Part shown: in pieces, positions 8,270 through 17,399 of the stretch
Layout of the letters: each line of letters begins with the position of its first letter
How positions within the stretch are numbered: the stretch's first letter is position 1
Assembly (NCBI GenBank): GCA_038882715.1
Contig: JAVZNR010000007.1
Span: 58,468-122,467 of the forward strand
Origin: Candidatus Bathyarchaeia archaeon
Lineage (GTDB): Archaea; Thermoproteota; Bathyarchaeia; Bathyarchaeales; DTEX01
Direction: 5' to 3'
DNA: 64,000 nucleotides
Notes under the pieces: generated by a model
Database searches by the model: none
Told to the model about the DNA's origin: nothing
Seen by the model: only the letters and a program-made list of their open reading frames with translations
Made by a program: the position numbers and the translations under genes

Positions 8270-8536
8270 TTAACGCATCCTTCTCTTAGGCTTATAAAGC
8301 GTAAACGTATGCCCTATTATCTGAACTATTCTTGAGCCCGTCTCTTGCGCTATCCTCCGGGCAATCTCCTCTACGCTGCACTCAACTAGGGCTGATTTTA
8401 AAACCTTAACTTTCACCTTTCTTCTAGCCTCAAGCTGCTTCGCTATCTCTCTTACCTGAGTTTCCGTCACACCTCTCTTCCCTATATGCGCTGTCGGCTT
8501 TAAACTGGTTGTTCTTCTCAAACTCTTCCCCTGCAT
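8270..8536 (-). CDS. CRM-domain (YhbY-like) RNA-binding protein
   Basis: Single CRM domain of 88 residues, related to bacterial YhbY, which associates with pre-50S particles. The signature AHIGKRGVTETQVREIAKQL holds the GxxG loop, followed by basic strand VKVKVLKSALVE and the closing IGHTFTLYKPKR. It overlaps the 3' end of rnp4 by 19 bases and ends the upstream transcription unit. The placement next to an RNase P protein and Brix fits ribosome or RNP assembly. Confidence 0.9.
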   Translation of the reverse strand: MQGKSLRRTTSLKPTAHIGKRGVTETQVREIAKQLEARRKVKVKVLKSALVECSVEEIARRIAQETGSRIVQIIGHTFTLYKPKRRMR

Positions 8537-8850
8537 TTTCTATCCCTCTTTAGCGGTATTCTCATATGTTTGCCGCAATATAAACATGTGATAACAACAT
8601 GGGGTTCTCTTCCAGACTGCAGACGGATGCGCGAGCTAACACCAGGGAAAATAAACCTCTTACACCGCCTACATATTAATAAGCGATATTCTTTTGGTAA
8701 ATGAATCCTAGCGCGCATGGCTATTCTTCTAGCTATATCCACATATCTTTGAGATAAATCGGGGTTCTCGCTGAGCCCCTCAATGGCTAAACTAAATAAT
8801 CGTTTAATGCGGCTCATAGCTATCCCAACAACCCTATTTTTTCTGGTCAT
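8518..8850 (-). CDS. rnp4: Ribonuclease P protein component 4 (Rpp21 homologue)
   Basis: Protein subunit of archaeal RNase P, which removes tRNA 5' leaders. A helical N-terminal half (RYVDIARRIAMRARIHLPKEYR) leads into a zinc ribbon with cysteine pairs CRRC and CLYC about 25 residues apart, as in Rpp21. 110 residues, normal. It is 8 bases after Pcc1 and overlaps the CRM gene downstream, so it is part of the exosome superoperon; RNase P genes occur in this neighbourhood in other archaea. Confidence 0.92.
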   Translation of the reverse strand: MTRKNRVVGIAMSRIKRLFSLAIEGLSENPDLSQRYVDIARRIAMRARIHLPKEYRLLICRRCKRFIFPGVSSRIRLQSGREPHVVITCLYCGKHMRIPLKRDRKCRGRV

Positions 8851-8858
8851 AAACCTCG

Positions 8859-9128
8859 TTACTTCTGGCTCTCTAAGAAACTATAAACGTTTTTAAGAAG
8901 AGTAAGCCAGCTTAAATATGAGTTTATTGCGGCTCTAAGGGCGGTTGTGTCTTTTGATTCAAAGATCAGCGTCATGTTTCTGCCCTCTCTAATCACCTTA
9001 ACCCTTGAGCGATACTTTACTGTCGCCAGAGTCTCCGGTTGAATGGATTTACTTACGATCTCCGCCTCCCTTTCCGAAGGATAAGTGATGCGCAATGTGG
9101 CGCTCGCTTCTCTAATCATACATCCCAC
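8859..9128 (-). CDS. pcc1: KEOPS complex subunit Pcc1
   Basis: Dimerisation subunit of KEOPS, the complex that makes N6-threonylcarbamoyladenosine at tRNA position 37. The alpha/beta fold is shown by ATLRITYPSEREAEIVSKSI, then strands VKVIREGRNMTLIFES and the signature helix LRAAINSYLSWLTLL, the conserved Pcc1 C-terminal helix. Start is GTG 9128 or ATG 9119; both overlap the Brix stop. A second, more divergent Pcc1-like gene is at 13763-14020. Kae1 and Bud32 themselves are not in the window. Confidence 0.88.
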   Translation of the reverse strand: MGCMIREASATLRITYPSEREAEIVSKSIQPETLATVKYRSRVKVIREGRNMTLIFESKDTTALRAAINSYLSWLTLLKNVYSFLESQK

Positions 9129-9673
9129 ACCACATGTGATATCTTTATGCGCGGCCCAATCTCAACTTTTCCGGGCAAAAGGCAGAATGAAATATATGCC
9201 CAGGAGTCTTCTCCAGCGCCAACATGCATATAAGCCTGATAATTAAGCGTCTCTCCCCCTATCTTAAGCATCGGCACCTCAAGTATCTCAGAGAGCCTTG
9301 ATCTAAATAGGTTTCTCTCCTGATCCAGCGTTTCACTTACGTCCAGAAATAGCGAGTTAATTTTTTCCCCTCTCCTGCTATACGATGTTTTGAACTCTCT
9401 TCGCAGCTTTACTCCTGAAATATATATGCGGGGCGGCTCCTCCCTTATCTCCCCGTCAATAACTCTGTAAAATCTTATTCTACCTGGGCAACCCTTCCAC
9501 CTGTCAATCACAATGAATTTCTCAGAGCCAGCGGAGACGGTTCTCTCGGCGACATCAATTAACCCCATTTTCCCGCGGTTCACTCTAATTAAGCCCGGTA
9601 TTGAATATGCCAAGTCGTTACATAGGCTCCTAATCCTTCTTGTAGGTCTATGCGACGTCGTCAGTATAATCAT
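9116..9673 (-). CDS. Brix-domain ribosome biogenesis protein
   Basis: Archaeal Brix/Imp4-type protein (185 residues), a single Brix domain that in eukaryotes binds pre-rRNA during ribosome assembly. It begins IILTTSHRPTRRIRSLCNDL and includes NRGKMGLIDVAE and FIVIDRWKGCPGRIRFYR, the standard Brix motifs. It lies between L37Ae and Pcc1 as in other archaeal exosome superoperons and overlaps Pcc1 by 4-13 bases depending on the Pcc1 start. Confidence 0.92.
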   Translation of the reverse strand: MIILTTSHRPTRRIRSLCNDLAYSIPGLIRVNRGKMGLIDVAERTVSAGSEKFIVIDRWKGCPGRIRFYRVIDGEIREEPPRIYISGVKLRREFKTSYSRRGEKINSLFLDVSETLDQERNLFRSRLSEILEVPMLKIGGETLNYQAYMHVGAGEDSWAYISFCLLPGKVEIGPRIKISHVVWDV

Positions 9674-9708
9674 TTTTGCTCCAATTTTCCCTGAAATAAA
9701 GAAAAATG

Positions 9709-9969
9709 TTAGGTGCCTTTAATGGTGCGCTCAGTTATCGCGCCGATCTTAGTTGTCGGCGTGTAGGCGCCGCCGGTAAATCTAAGTCCGCATTTTCCGC
9801 AGACCCATATGCCGACGCTGTCTCTACGTACAGATCTTAAGCCGCATTTTGGACATATATGTCGCTTCTTCATCTCGGTAATTACGCTAATGTATCGTCT
9901 CCTAACTGACACCCCGTATCTTGGACCGAAACCTCTCGCCGGACCAGTCTTCTTACATTTTCTTCCCAA
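9709..9969 (-). CDS. rpl37ae: 50S ribosomal protein L37Ae
   Basis: Zinc-binding large-subunit protein (86 residues). The N-terminus KTGPARGFGPRYGVSVRRR is typical, and the zinc ribbon has CPKCG and CGKCG separated by 14 residues. It overlaps the end of Rrp42 by 17 bases. In many archaea rpoP follows directly; here a 35-base gap leads to Brix instead and no rpoP frame is visible. Confidence 0.95.
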   Translation of the reverse strand: MGRKCKKTGPARGFGPRYGVSVRRRYISVITEMKKRHICPKCGLRSVRRDSVGIWVCGKCGLRFTGGAYTPTTKIGAITERTIKGT

Positions 9970-10765
9970 AGTTTCCCACCACCAGCCTCCTTAATTCCTC
10001 AGATTTCTCTCTAGCTATATAGGCAGCTTCTATAATCTGTTGCGGTGTTAAAGCGCCCTGACCGCCCTTCTGTATAGCGCATATGTTAGAGTCCTTATCA
10101 CAGGTTATCGTTAGCCGAGCGTTCATAACCTCCTCCTCTTCGAGCCAGGGGTCTACCACCATCTTATCGCTTATATTTGCAAATGTTACGGCTATCGGAT
10201 AATTCTTCATTGGCAGCGGCATATACTCTCCGGTCCTTTTAACTTCACCGTTTTCAACAACGTACACCGGTATTTTAGTGTTGAGCAGCGCTGCTAAAGA
10301 AGCCATGGCTGAAGCATCTATCAGGTTGCCATCATGGTTAAGGACATATATATCGATGAATAGGACGTAAACTTTCTTCCCCGGTATCAAGCAAAGCTTT
10401 TCTAAATTAATCGCTCGAGCCTCCCTTACACCTCTATCAACAACCCTCGCGAGCTCAATGGCTTCTTCGTTTGGTGGACCGGGCTCAAACTCCGGTGAGG
10501 CTAAGGGTACGAACTCGGAGTTAACCGTGAAAACCCCCTCATTAGGTCTATCTGAAAACGGTTCACCGACCTCGACTTTGATCCCCACAATGATTTCTGT
10601 TTTACCCAGCAAGACTCTTGCTGATCCTTCAGCCTTCTCGATTATACCGGCCTCTATTTTAATCGGCCGGTAATCCATGAGCCCCCTGCCGTCAAGCCTC
10701 TTTCCAGAAGCAATCATCTGATATATTTGTCTTTGTCTTATACGTGAAACCATTATTGAAGACAT
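9953..10765 (-). CDS. rrp42: Exosome complex subunit Rrp42
   Basis: Non-catalytic RNase PH-type subunit that forms the hexameric exosome ring with Rrp41. Typical parts are [42 protein letters not shown] and [24 protein letters not shown] (quoted in pieces along residues 22-160). 270 residues, normal. It overlaps Rrp41 by 13 bases and L37Ae by 17, so translation is coupled along rrp4-rrp41-rrp42-L37Ae. Confidence 0.95.
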   Translation of the reverse strand: MSSIMVSRIRQRQIYQMIASGKRLDGRGLMDYRPIKIEAGIIEKAEGSARVLLGKTEIIVGIKVEVGEPFSDRPNEGVFTVNSEFVPLASPEFEPGPPNEEAIELARVVDRGVREARAINLEKLCLIPGKKVYVLFIDIYVLNHDGNLIDASAMASLAALLNTKIPVYVVENGEVKRTGEYMPLPMKNYPIAVTFANISDKMVVDPWLEEEEVMNARLTITCDKDSNICAIQKGGQGALTPQQIIEAAYIAREKSEELRRLVVGNFGKKM

Positions 10766-11499
10766 GCTTCCTCAACTTCCTCCTTAATTGCAACACACTT
10801 AGATTTTAAGGCTTCCTTCTGAAGCTTATATATTTGTTTGCACCCTTCAACTGCTAGGTTTAAAGCTTGCTTAAACTCTTCAAAGGTTAAAATTCCATCC
10901 ATCTGTAGAAGCGAGACTAAGCCTAGATTGGGCATGTAGGCTACCGGCAGATCAGCCTCCCCCTCTTTATCTTCAAGGTCGTTGAGGTCTAGGACTAAGA
11001 CGCCATCAACTTTTCCAGCGGCACATGCGACAACTAAGTCTCTCATGGGTATTCCGGCGTCAGCTAGGGCTAGGGCTGCAACAGTTGTACCAGCGCACCT
11101 TGTCCCCCCATCGGCCTGAAGCACTTCAATGAATAAGTCTATAGATGTTCTCGGAAATTTTTCAAGAAATATTGCTGGTTCAAGAGCCTCCCTTATAACT
11201 TTTGAGAGCTCTATTTCACGTCTCGAAGGAGCGGGCGATTTGCGCTCCTCAACGGAGAATGGCGCCATATGATATCTGCACCTTAAGAGGGCTCTATCCG
11301 GGAGCGCTAGGTGTCGCGGATGAACCTCTCTAGGACCATAAACCGCTGCGAGGATTTTGCTTTTGCCCTGCTCAATGTACGCTGACCCGTCGGCATTACT
11401 TAGCACGCCTACCTCCATCTTTATTGGCCTTAACTCGTTTGGTTTTCTCCCATCAACTCTTAAACCATTTTCATCAATGAGCCTAATTTTTCCACTCAT
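10753..11499 (-). CDS. rrp41: Exosome complex catalytic subunit Rrp41
   Basis: Phosphorolytic 3'-5' exoribonuclease (RNase PH fold) and active subunit of the archaeal exosome; it can also add tails. The sequence holds [18 protein letters not shown], the phosphate/RNA-binding [22 protein letters not shown], and the late acidic metal-binding region [16 protein letters not shown]. 248 residues, normal. Its start overlaps the end of rrp4 by 4 bases. Confidence 0.96.
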   Translation of the reverse strand: MSGKIRLIDENGLRVDGRKPNELRPIKMEVGVLSNADGSAYIEQGKSKILAAVYGPREVHPRHLALPDRALLRCRYHMAPFSVEERKSPAPSRREIELSKVIREALEPAIFLEKFPRTSIDLFIEVLQADGGTRCAGTTVAALALADAGIPMRDLVVACAAGKVDGVLVLDLNDLEDKEGEADLPVAYMPNLGLVSLLQMDGILTFEEFKQALNLAVEGCKQIYKLQKEALKSKCVAIKEEVEEACLQ

Positions 11500-12188
11500 G
11501 TTTTTACACCTTTCTCTCTCCTAATCATTTCGGCTATCCTATCAGTTAACCCGGATGTATGCGCCTCCTGCGCTATTTTCTCGATCGCCAATATAGCTAG
11601 CCTCTCATTTTCAGGGCTTGGCCCAGAAACAAGTATTATACCGTTACGCCCAACTGTTATCTTACACTCGGTCTCCCTCTTAAGCATATTTATCATAGAG
11701 GCTTTACGCCCAATTATCCTTGGAACCTTAGCCGGGGACACTTTAACTATTTGCCCCTGAGTTATTTTTCCGAGCCCAGGCTCACGTATAGTGAGGGTCG
11801 GATCAGTAGTTCTATCAAACGCTATAACCTTTGCAAGTATCAGGTCTCCAACATCAAGTAGGCTTGCCAAATTATCCCTCTGCTGCTTAAATGGCTTACT
11901 GAAGGCGTCATTGGCCCTTAAAATGCCCTTATATGGGGAATTTATGTCAACGGTCCAGCCATTAACGCTGATATCCTCTATTTTACCAATAACCTGATCG
12001 CCCGGAGAAGGAATATAAATGGTGTTTAAAGCGATAACCTGAACTGTTCTTCCCTCATACTCAACAAGGCCAAGCCTACTTGCATAAATCTTAAACCCTT
12101 CCTTATACGTGTTATTTCCAGCTATATAGTCGCCTTCAGCTAAAAGCTCTCCGGGCGTCACAATCTGCCTATTCTCAAAATAAAACAT
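11496..12188 (-). CDS. rrp4: Exosome RNA-binding subunit Rrp4
   Basis: Cap subunit of the exosome ring. An N-terminal beta domain ([20 protein letters not shown]) is followed by an S1 domain (about residues 65-140, [20 protein letters not shown]) and a KH domain with [19 protein letters not shown] at about residues 150-168. Rrp4 selects substrates and binds RNA entering the pore. It begins 37 bases after the SBDS stop and runs into rrp41. Confidence 0.95.
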   Translation of the reverse strand: MFYFENRQIVTPGELLAEGDYIAGNNTYKEGFKIYASRLGLVEYEGRTVQVIALNTIYIPSPGDQVIGKIEDISVNGWTVDINSPYKGILRANDAFSKPFKQQRDNLASLLDVGDLILAKVIAFDRTTDPTLTIREPGLGKITQGQIVKVSPAKVPRIIGRKASMINMLKRETECKITVGRNGIILVSGPSPENERLAILAIEKIAQEAHTSGLTDRIAEMIRREKGVKT

Positions 12189-12225
12189 GCCTTAACCAAC
12201 CACCCCCATGCAAACCAATTAAATA

Positions 12226-12915
12226 TTACTTTAAGATTTTGACCTCAGCATTTCCACGCGTTAATTCGCCCATTTTCTCCAGTAAGGGACCGTGAAGCCC
12301 CATAGGTATTTCTAAGACGACTAGAAGCGACCCGTCGCTTAACCAATTTTCATTTTTTATTGTGCCGAATGATTTGAGTGCACCATAAGATTTACCAGTA
12401 TACTCAGCGGGTATTTTAACCGCGACGGATATTTTCTCAATGCTCAGCGGCAGAATTGTTCGCAGGGCTTTAATGGCTTCATTAACCTGCTCCTCTACGC
12501 TTTTAAAGGGGTCTACCGAGAAATGAACCTGCTCTAGAGCCTGCTCTATGCGTGTTGGAGGATGCGGTAGCTTAGTTCTCGGATCAATAGCGTTACGCGA
12601 TATAAAATCGATTATTTGTCTTCGCTTTTCTTCGATCATCTGTCTTCTTTGTTGAGTGGTTAGCTGTAAGGCTCCCTTTTTAAGTATAATTTTAGCTATC
12701 TCTATGGGGTCGGTTGTTCCAAATGCTTCCTTAAGCTTTTTTTCAGGGGCCCTTAAACCCTTATTTGCGTCGGTAAATATGACGTCAGTTACAAGAATAT
12801 CTGATAATGAAACCGATTTCCCGCTGCGGAAGGCAAAAGCTGGATCAGGCTTAACTAGGATCTCGAAGTTTTCCCCACCTATGCTTATGCGAGCGATAGT
12901 ATAATTTCTGCTCAT
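12226..12915 (-). CDS. sdo1: Ribosome maturation protein SDO1 (SBDS homologue)
   Basis: Homologue of the Shwachman-Bodian-Diamond protein, which in eukaryotes releases eIF6 from the 60S subunit together with EFL1. Three domains are seen: the N-terminal FYSH domain (to about residue 90, with FKALR-type stretch replaced by [19 protein letters not shown]), a helical middle with [17 protein letters not shown] and a C-terminal ferredoxin-like domain. aIF6, its functional partner, is in the same block at 6175-6858. The 16-base gap to psmA supports co-transcription. Confidence 0.95.
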   Translation of the reverse strand: MSRNYTIARISIGGENFEILVKPDPAFAFRSGKSVSLSDILVTDVIFTDANKGLRAPEKKLKEAFGTTDPIEIAKIILKKGALQLTTQQRRQMIEEKRRQIIDFISRNAIDPRTKLPHPPTRIEQALEQVHFSVDPFKSVEEQVNEAIKALRTILPLSIEKISVAVKIPAEYTGKSYGALKSFGTIKNENWLSDGSLLVVLEIPMGLHGPLLEKMGELTRGNAEVKILK

Positions 12916-12931
12916 CGCCTTCAGCTATCCT

Positions 12932-13657
12932 TTAAGCTTGTATCTCCTTTATATACTTCTCAATTTCCTCATCAGTCAGTATCCTAAAACGCTTTGTGTG
13001 GGTTGGAACCACAGCCACCTTAATTCTAGGTTGTTCGCCGCGCGCCTGCATGGACTTTAACAAGCATTTAACACATAATTTAATAGATTCTTCAAGCGTC
13101 AGATCGTCACGGTACTCCTCTTTAAGGATGTTCTCAGCGGTTTCACGTCCAATCCCTATCGCAACAGCCTTGTAGGCCCTATAGGTTCCGCTTGGGTCGG
13201 TCGTAAATAGCTGGCATCCGCCCTTATCCACGCCCGCGAAAATTATTGAGACGCCGAATGGCCTAACGCCCCCATGCTGCGTGTACATTTGCTTTATGTC
13301 GCCAATCCTCTTGGCAACCATCTCCACGTCCACAGCCTCATCATACATTAGCCTACTGGTTTGAGCGAAAACTCTCGCCTCATCCACTAATACGCGCGCA
13401 TCAGAGCTTAAACCCACAACAGCTGCACCGATATGCTCGTCAACCTCATAGATCTTCTGGCTGAACTTTGGGTTTTGTAGCCTAGACTCTATTTTCTCCT
13501 CTGCCCCTATGACAACCCCTTCAGGGCATAGTATGCCGACAATGGTTGACCCCCTATAGACTGTTTCCAACGCATACTCCACTTGAAAGAGACGACCGTC
13601 TGGAGAGAAAACTGTGATGGCTCTGTCATATGCTCCGGGGACGGCGAAGACCGACAT
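12932..13657 (-). CDS. psmA: Proteasome alpha subunit
   Basis: Outer-ring subunit of the 20S proteasome; forms the gated entry pore. It starts MSVFAVPGAYDRAITVFSPDGRLFQVEYALE, the classic alpha N-terminus (residues 1-30), with the gate motif YDRAIT and the conserved EEKIESRLQNPKFSQKIYEVDEHIGAA region. No propeptide or catalytic threonine, as expected for alpha. ATG 13657 gives 241 residues; the frame extends upstream but that part does not match the family. A GTG four codons upstream is the only serious alternative. No beta subunit is in this window. Confidence 0.96.
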   Translation of the reverse strand: MSVFAVPGAYDRAITVFSPDGRLFQVEYALETVYRGSTIVGILCPEGVVIGAEEKIESRLQNPKFSQKIYEVDEHIGAAVVGLSSDARVLVDEARVFAQTSRLMYDEAVDVEMVAKRIGDIKQMYTQHGGVRPFGVSIIFAGVDKGGCQLFTTDPSGTYRAYKAVAIGIGRETAENILKEEYRDDLTLEESIKLCVKCLLKSMQARGEQPRIKVAVVPTHTKRFRILTDEEIEKYIKEIQA

Positions 13658-13762
13658 CCTTTTTGTCACACTCCTCCAGTAATAATTTCTAATTTTCCTT
13701 TTTGAGGAATAGATAAATGAGACTAAAAAACCTTTTGTATATTTGAATGGAAACAAAAATAA

Positions 13763-14020
13763 TTAAATGTTTCTCTTCACCGCCAAAATAGCTCTTTCAG
13801 CTGTAGCTACACAGCTCAATAAATCGTCTATCGTTGATAGCAGCGTTGCAAAACTCTCGCCATCATATTTTATGTGCGTGATGACACTTTCACCTGAAAC
13901 CCACGACTCTATAAATAGCCCTCTAGGTCTCCTCAAGTTGTCTGGCGAAACACCATCGCAAATAGATTTAGCTTCCTCCTTTCCCATATAGGTAAGCGTT
14001 ATCTTAACTTCAGCTTTCAC
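13763..14020 (-). CDS. pcc2: Pcc1-like protein, probable KEOPS subunit Pcc2
   Basis: An 85-residue Pcc1-fold protein: EVKITLTYMGKEEAKSICDGVSPDN, then PRGLFIESWVSGESVITHIKYDG and a C-terminal helix FATLLSTIDDLLSCVATAERAI where Pcc1 proper has LRAxxNSYL. It is thus a paralogue of the gene at 8859-9128. A Pcc1 paralogue, Pcc2, has been described as a KEOPS subunit in archaea, forming a heterodimer with Pcc1; both copies in one operon fits that. It overlaps the DHH gene upstream by 11 bases and lies 105 bases before psmA. Confidence 0.75.
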   Translation of the reverse strand: MKAEVKITLTYMGKEEAKSICDGVSPDNLRRPRGLFIESWVSGESVITHIKYDGESFATLLSTIDDLLSCVATAERAILAVKRNI

Positions 14021-15473
14021 GGCGTTTCAGCCTCATTACGCTTTCCTTAACGAGCGAATCAACATATTTTAAGAATTGCATCCTCTGCTCGTAGGGTATC
14101 TGAGCCCCGGCGGCAACATCGTGTCCACCCCCTATCCCAGAGCATTTCTCTGCGGCAGCGCGTATTATCTCCCCAATGTTTAATCCGGCTTTTGCAAGGG
14201 TCTCTGTTGCGCGTGCGGACACTTTAATCACCTTTTCCCTCGGGATGTAGGAGTAGGCCACTAGAGGCTTATCTGGTTTAGGTAAGTTCATTGAAATTAT
14301 CGTTGATATGCTGCTTATCGCCCGCTCATCAATATCCTTCTCTCCGTGCAGAACATATATGTTCTCCCACTCTTCAACGCGATCCGGATTACTGTTAAGC
14401 CATATGAGATATCTAGTTATCGTCTGCCTATACTCTTCCAGCACTTTAAGGGCTTCTTCATATGCCCTGCCTCTATCGCCCATGCATATGGCTACGCCTA
14501 AACCCGAAACATTCATTCTCCCGGTGGCATTTAATAGTAGAGCGTATTCTCGCGCATCCCTCAGCGGCGTCCAAGGTTCCTCCCTCACAAGGATGTAAAC
14601 TGCTCCAATAAGCGAATTCATAATATCTTCGCTTCGGAACCCCCTGGAAATTAGATAGTCATGTAGGGCTGAAAACAGTCTGCGTTTCTCCTCCTGAGAT
14701 AGATCTCTTAATGCCCGCCACCTATCGTTCTTCTTTAATTCAATGTTTAATCCGCTTAAGAAGGCTAGGCTCTTATCTTCCTCACCACTTATTCCGGGTA
14801 TATAGGGGCTGGTTGTGTAGGCCAACGCCTTGTATATTGGTCGAGTCTCTCTGCCGAAAAATAGTATGTCGGTTTCAACGTTTAGAAGCCCTGCTTCAAC
14901 AGCGTCCTTAACTATTAAGTCGTTAACCCCGCCAAGTCTCCTATCATCATATTTATCCTGTAAATCCCCTAGGGCCCCAACGACAGCTAAATGCGCAAGG
15001 TCAATGTTTCTCCTATCTAAAAACTTAGCTACGAGATATGAGATCCCAGAGGAACTTATCTCTCTAGATCCGTCTATGCCAAAGAGATGAGGGTTCACAT
15101 GTGAAAAATTCTCTCTATCTTTTCCAATGGGCTGATGATGATCGAGTATGACTATGCGTCTCCCGTTCAGCTTTGCACCTAGAATATCTAGGTATCCGCT
15201 TCCCATGTCGATGAAAACTAGTAGGTTATCTTCTTCGCTGAGCTGGGAAGCCTCCTTCAAAACATTTTCATCCATCCACCTCTCTATTCGAATGCAAAAG
15301 TTTGCGCCAGCCCTAAATAGGGCTTTACCCATTATTCCGGCGGCCGAGATCCCGTCAGCATCCATATGAGAGATTACGAAAATTTTTTTGCCCTTACTGG
15401 CTTCTCCAGCTATTTCCTCAGCTACCTTTTTAGAGGAATCAACAAAATCGCTTAAGCGTCTCTCATTAATCAT
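14010..15473 (-). CDS. DHH/DHHA1-family phosphoesterase (RecJ-like)
   Basis: Metal-dependent phosphodiesterase/exonuclease of the archaeal RecJ-like group (487 residues). Motifs run in order: HMDADGISAAG (about 36-46), FIDMGSGYLD, the defining ILDHHQP (about 128-134), GALGDLQD, and near the C-terminus the DHHA1 motif GIGGGHDVAAGAQIP. It lies between S15 and the Pcc1 paralogue, a common archaeal position. Whether it acts in replication (as GINS-associated GAN), repair or RNA decay cannot be told from sequence alone. Confidence 0.92.
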   Translation of the reverse strand: MINERRLSDFVDSSKKVAEEIAGEASKGKKIFVISHMDADGISAAGIMGKALFRAGANFCIRIERWMDENVLKEASQLSEEDNLLVFIDMGSGYLDILGAKLNGRRIVILDHHQPIGKDRENFSHVNPHLFGIDGSREISSSGISYLVAKFLDRRNIDLAHLAVVGALGDLQDKYDDRRLGGVNDLIVKDAVEAGLLNVETDILFFGRETRPIYKALAYTTSPYIPGISGEEDKSLAFLSGLNIELKKNDRWRALRDLSQEEKRRLFSALHDYLISRGFRSEDIMNSLIGAVYILVREEPWTPLRDAREYALLLNATGRMNVSGLGVAICMGDRGRAYEEALKVLEEYRQTITRYLIWLNSNPDRVEEWENIYVLHGEKDIDERAISSISTIISMNLPKPDKPLVAYSYIPREKVIKVSARATETLAKAGLNIGEIIRAAAEKCSGIGGGHDVAAGAQIPYEQRMQFLKYVDSLVKESVMRLKRRES

Positions 15474-15485
15474 GAAAAACCACAG

Positions 15486-15926
15486 TTATCTAATGGAGGC
15501 TATTACGGTTTTATATTCCCAGTTTGGTGGCAAAACGCCTTTCTCTTTATAATACTCTGAAAGGCGGTGGATTTTAGACTCAACAATTTGTAGAGCTCTC
15601 CTGTTATGAGTATCCTTCCTATACTTCTGCAGATGCGCAGATATACGCGCAGCTTTCCTCAGGAGATTATCCAAGTCCTCAGGTATCTTCGGGGCTAAGC
15701 CATTCTCCTTCAATATCTCAACTATGCTTTTACCAACTATGGCTTTAACAAGCGGGATACCATATTGATCGCGCAGTATAACGCCTATCTTGCTAGGCGG
15801 GTTCCCTTCCCTAGCGAGCTTAACGACTAGAGCCACTATTTCATCCGGCGTATATTTACACCAGCTTGGAGGTCTCTTACCAACTGGTCTAGTTGAATGT
15901 GAGCGACCCTTCTCCTTTTTAGGCAA
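15486..15926 (-). CDS. rps15: 30S ribosomal protein S15 (uS15)
   Basis: Small-subunit primary rRNA-binding protein; archaeal type with an N-terminal S13/S15N extension. Seen are the archaeal start PKKEKGRSHSTRPVGKRPPSW, YTPDEIVALVVKLAREGNPPSKIGVILRDQYGIP, then the conserved LQKYRKDTHNRRALQIVESKIHRL helix (pieces along residues 1-135). TTG at 15926 is preferred because GGAGGA sits 6-7 bases upstream; the longer ATG frame from 15965 would read through that site. It is the first gene of the superoperon. Confidence 0.95.
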   Translation of the reverse strand: MPKKEKGRSHSTRPVGKRPPSWCKYTPDEIVALVVKLAREGNPPSKIGVILRDQYGIPLVKAIVGKSIVEILKENGLAPKIPEDLDNLLRKAARISAHLQKYRKDTHNRRALQIVESKIHRLSEYYKEKGVLPPNWEYKTVIASIR

Positions 15927-15967
15927 GCGCGATCCTCCGATAAGCTCTTTAAAAAGAAGATACACGG

Positions 15968-15977
15968 ATATTTAAAA
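15968..15977 (-). promoter_or_regulatory. TATA box of the S15 superoperon
   Basis: TTTTAAATAT on the minus strand, about 42-51 bases before the S15 TTG start, in the divergent gap shared with the GH4 gene at 16060. Transcription from about 15945 would drive S15, DHH, pcc2, psmA and the exosome genes. Confidence 0.55.
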
Positions 15978-16013
15978 GCTTTGTTCAATCTTTTTAACGG
16001 TAAGAGTTGAGTT

Positions 16014-16025
16014 AAATGTATATAT
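16014..16025 (+). promoter_or_regulatory. TATA-like region of the GH4 gene
   Basis: TAAATGTATATA precedes the GH4 ATG at 16060 by about 35-46 bases on the plus strand. A GGGGTGG Shine-Dalgarno site lies at 16046-16052. No inverted repeat that would mark an operator is obvious in the 94-base divergent gap. Confidence 0.4.
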
Positions 16026-16059
16026 GGGAAGGCGAACGTAATTTTGGGGTGGTTTATTT

Positions 16060-17343
16060 ATGGCTAAAATAGTTTTTATCGGCGCCGGGAGCGTTGTTTT
16101 CGCCAGCCGCCTGCTCACAGACATCGCTTATCATCCAGAGCTCAGAGGCTCTACGATATCTCTAATGGATATTGATGCTGAGCGCCTCAAAATAATAAGC
16201 GAGTTTGCACAAGTGCTAGCCTCAAAATATGCGCCTGAGATGAAGATAGAATCCACGCTTAACCGCAGAGAGGCTTTAAGAGACGCCGACTACGTGATAG
16301 TTATGATTCAGGTTGGCGGACTAGAAGCGTTTGAAATCGACATAGATATTCCGTTAAAGTATGGCGTGAATCAAGAGGTTGGGGACACTATTGGTCCAGG
16401 CGGCGTTTTCCGCGGCCTTAGAACTATACCGGTTCTGCTGGACATATGCTACGATATGGAGGAGCTCTGCCCAGATGCGCTGCTGATTAATTACGCTAAT
16501 CCAATGGCGATCAACTGCTGGGCTATGAATAAGGCGACGAAAATAAGGAATGTTGGTCTCTGCCACAGCGTTCAGGGAACAGCCATGCAGCTGGCAAAAT
16601 ACATTAATGTCCCCTATGAGGACGTTTACTACTGGGTTGCTGGGATAAATCATCAGGCCTTTTTCCTAGAGTTTAAGTATAAGGGCAGGGATGCCTACCC
16701 GCTCCTATGGGAGGCTATGAAGAAGAAGGAGATTTACGAGCAGGATAAAGTTAGGTTTGAGATGATGAAGTATCTGGGCTACTTTATAACCGAGTCAAGT
16801 CACCATTTAAGCGAATATGTCCCGTATTTCAGGACAACTGAGGAGAAGCGGAAGAAATACTGTGAGCCGAGATGGTTTTATCTTGAAATATGTAAGGAGG
16901 CGTGGAAGCCCCATTTCGAGCGTATAAAGAGGCAGATAAGCGGCGAAATTCCCATCGAGCTGAGCAGGTCACATGAATATGGCGTGGATATAATATATTC
17001 TATGGAGACCGGTAAACCATGCAGGATAAACGGTAATGTTGAAAACAAATGGTTGATAACAAATCTACCCTACGGATGCTGCGTTGAGGTTCCATGCTTC
17101 GTTGATGAGGGGGGTATACATCCATGCCATGTGGGCGATTTGCCGCCTCAATGCGCGGCGCTCAATAGAACAAACATTAATGTTCAGGAGTTAGCCGTTA
17201 AAGCGGCTTTAGAGAGGGATAGAGATGCAGCCCTGCAAGCCGTAATGTTTGATCCATTAACATCGGCCATCTTAACGCCAAGGGAGATTGAAATGATGGT
17301 TCACGAAATGTTTAAGGCTGAAGCAAAATGGATTCCATTCTAA
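16060..17343 (+). CDS. Glycoside hydrolase family 4 (alpha-galactosidase/alpha-glucosidase type)
   Basis: GH4 enzymes use NAD+ and a divalent metal, oxidising the sugar at C3 before eliminating the aglycone. The N-terminal Rossmann motif is FIGAGSVVFA; the family motif VNYANPM-like stretch is LINYANPMAINCWAMNK; the metal-ligand cysteine is in NVGLCHSVQGTA (about 164-175) and the metal-ligand histidine in GINHQAF (about 193-199). 427 residues. Substrate is unclear: alpha-galactoside, alpha-glucoside and alpha-galacturonide enzymes share these motifs. No signal peptide. A creatininase-family gene follows 56 bases on, and a second GH4 is at 42654-44015. Confidence 0.9.
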   Translation: MAKIVFIGAGSVVFASRLLTDIAYHPELRGSTISLMDIDAERLKIISEFAQVLASKYAPEMKIESTLNRREALRDADYVIVMIQVGGLEAFEIDIDIPLKYGVNQEVGDTIGPGGVFRGLRTIPVLLDICYDMEELCPDALLINYANPMAINCWAMNKATKIRNVGLCHSVQGTAMQLAKYINVPYEDVYYWVAGINHQAFFLEFKYKGRDAYPLLWEAMKKKEIYEQDKVRFEMMKYLGYFITESSHHLSEYVPYFRTTEEKRKKYCEPRWFYLEICKEAWKPHFERIKRQISGEIPIELSRSHEYGVDIIYSMETGKPCRINGNVENKWLITNLPYGCCVEVPCFVDEGGIHPCHVGDLPPQCAALNRTNINVQELAVKAALERDRDAALQAVMFDPLTSAILTPREIEMMVHEMFKAEAKWIPF

Positions 17344-17399
17344 AAGCTTTACTTTAAAAATTTCAGATATTTTCCATCCAGTCAAGGAGAGTATTGCTC

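Noticed and set aside
12932..13756. Longer proteasome alpha frame starting at 13756
   Set aside because: The extra 33 residues do not match the family, which begins at the YDRAIT N-terminus; ATG 13657 is used.
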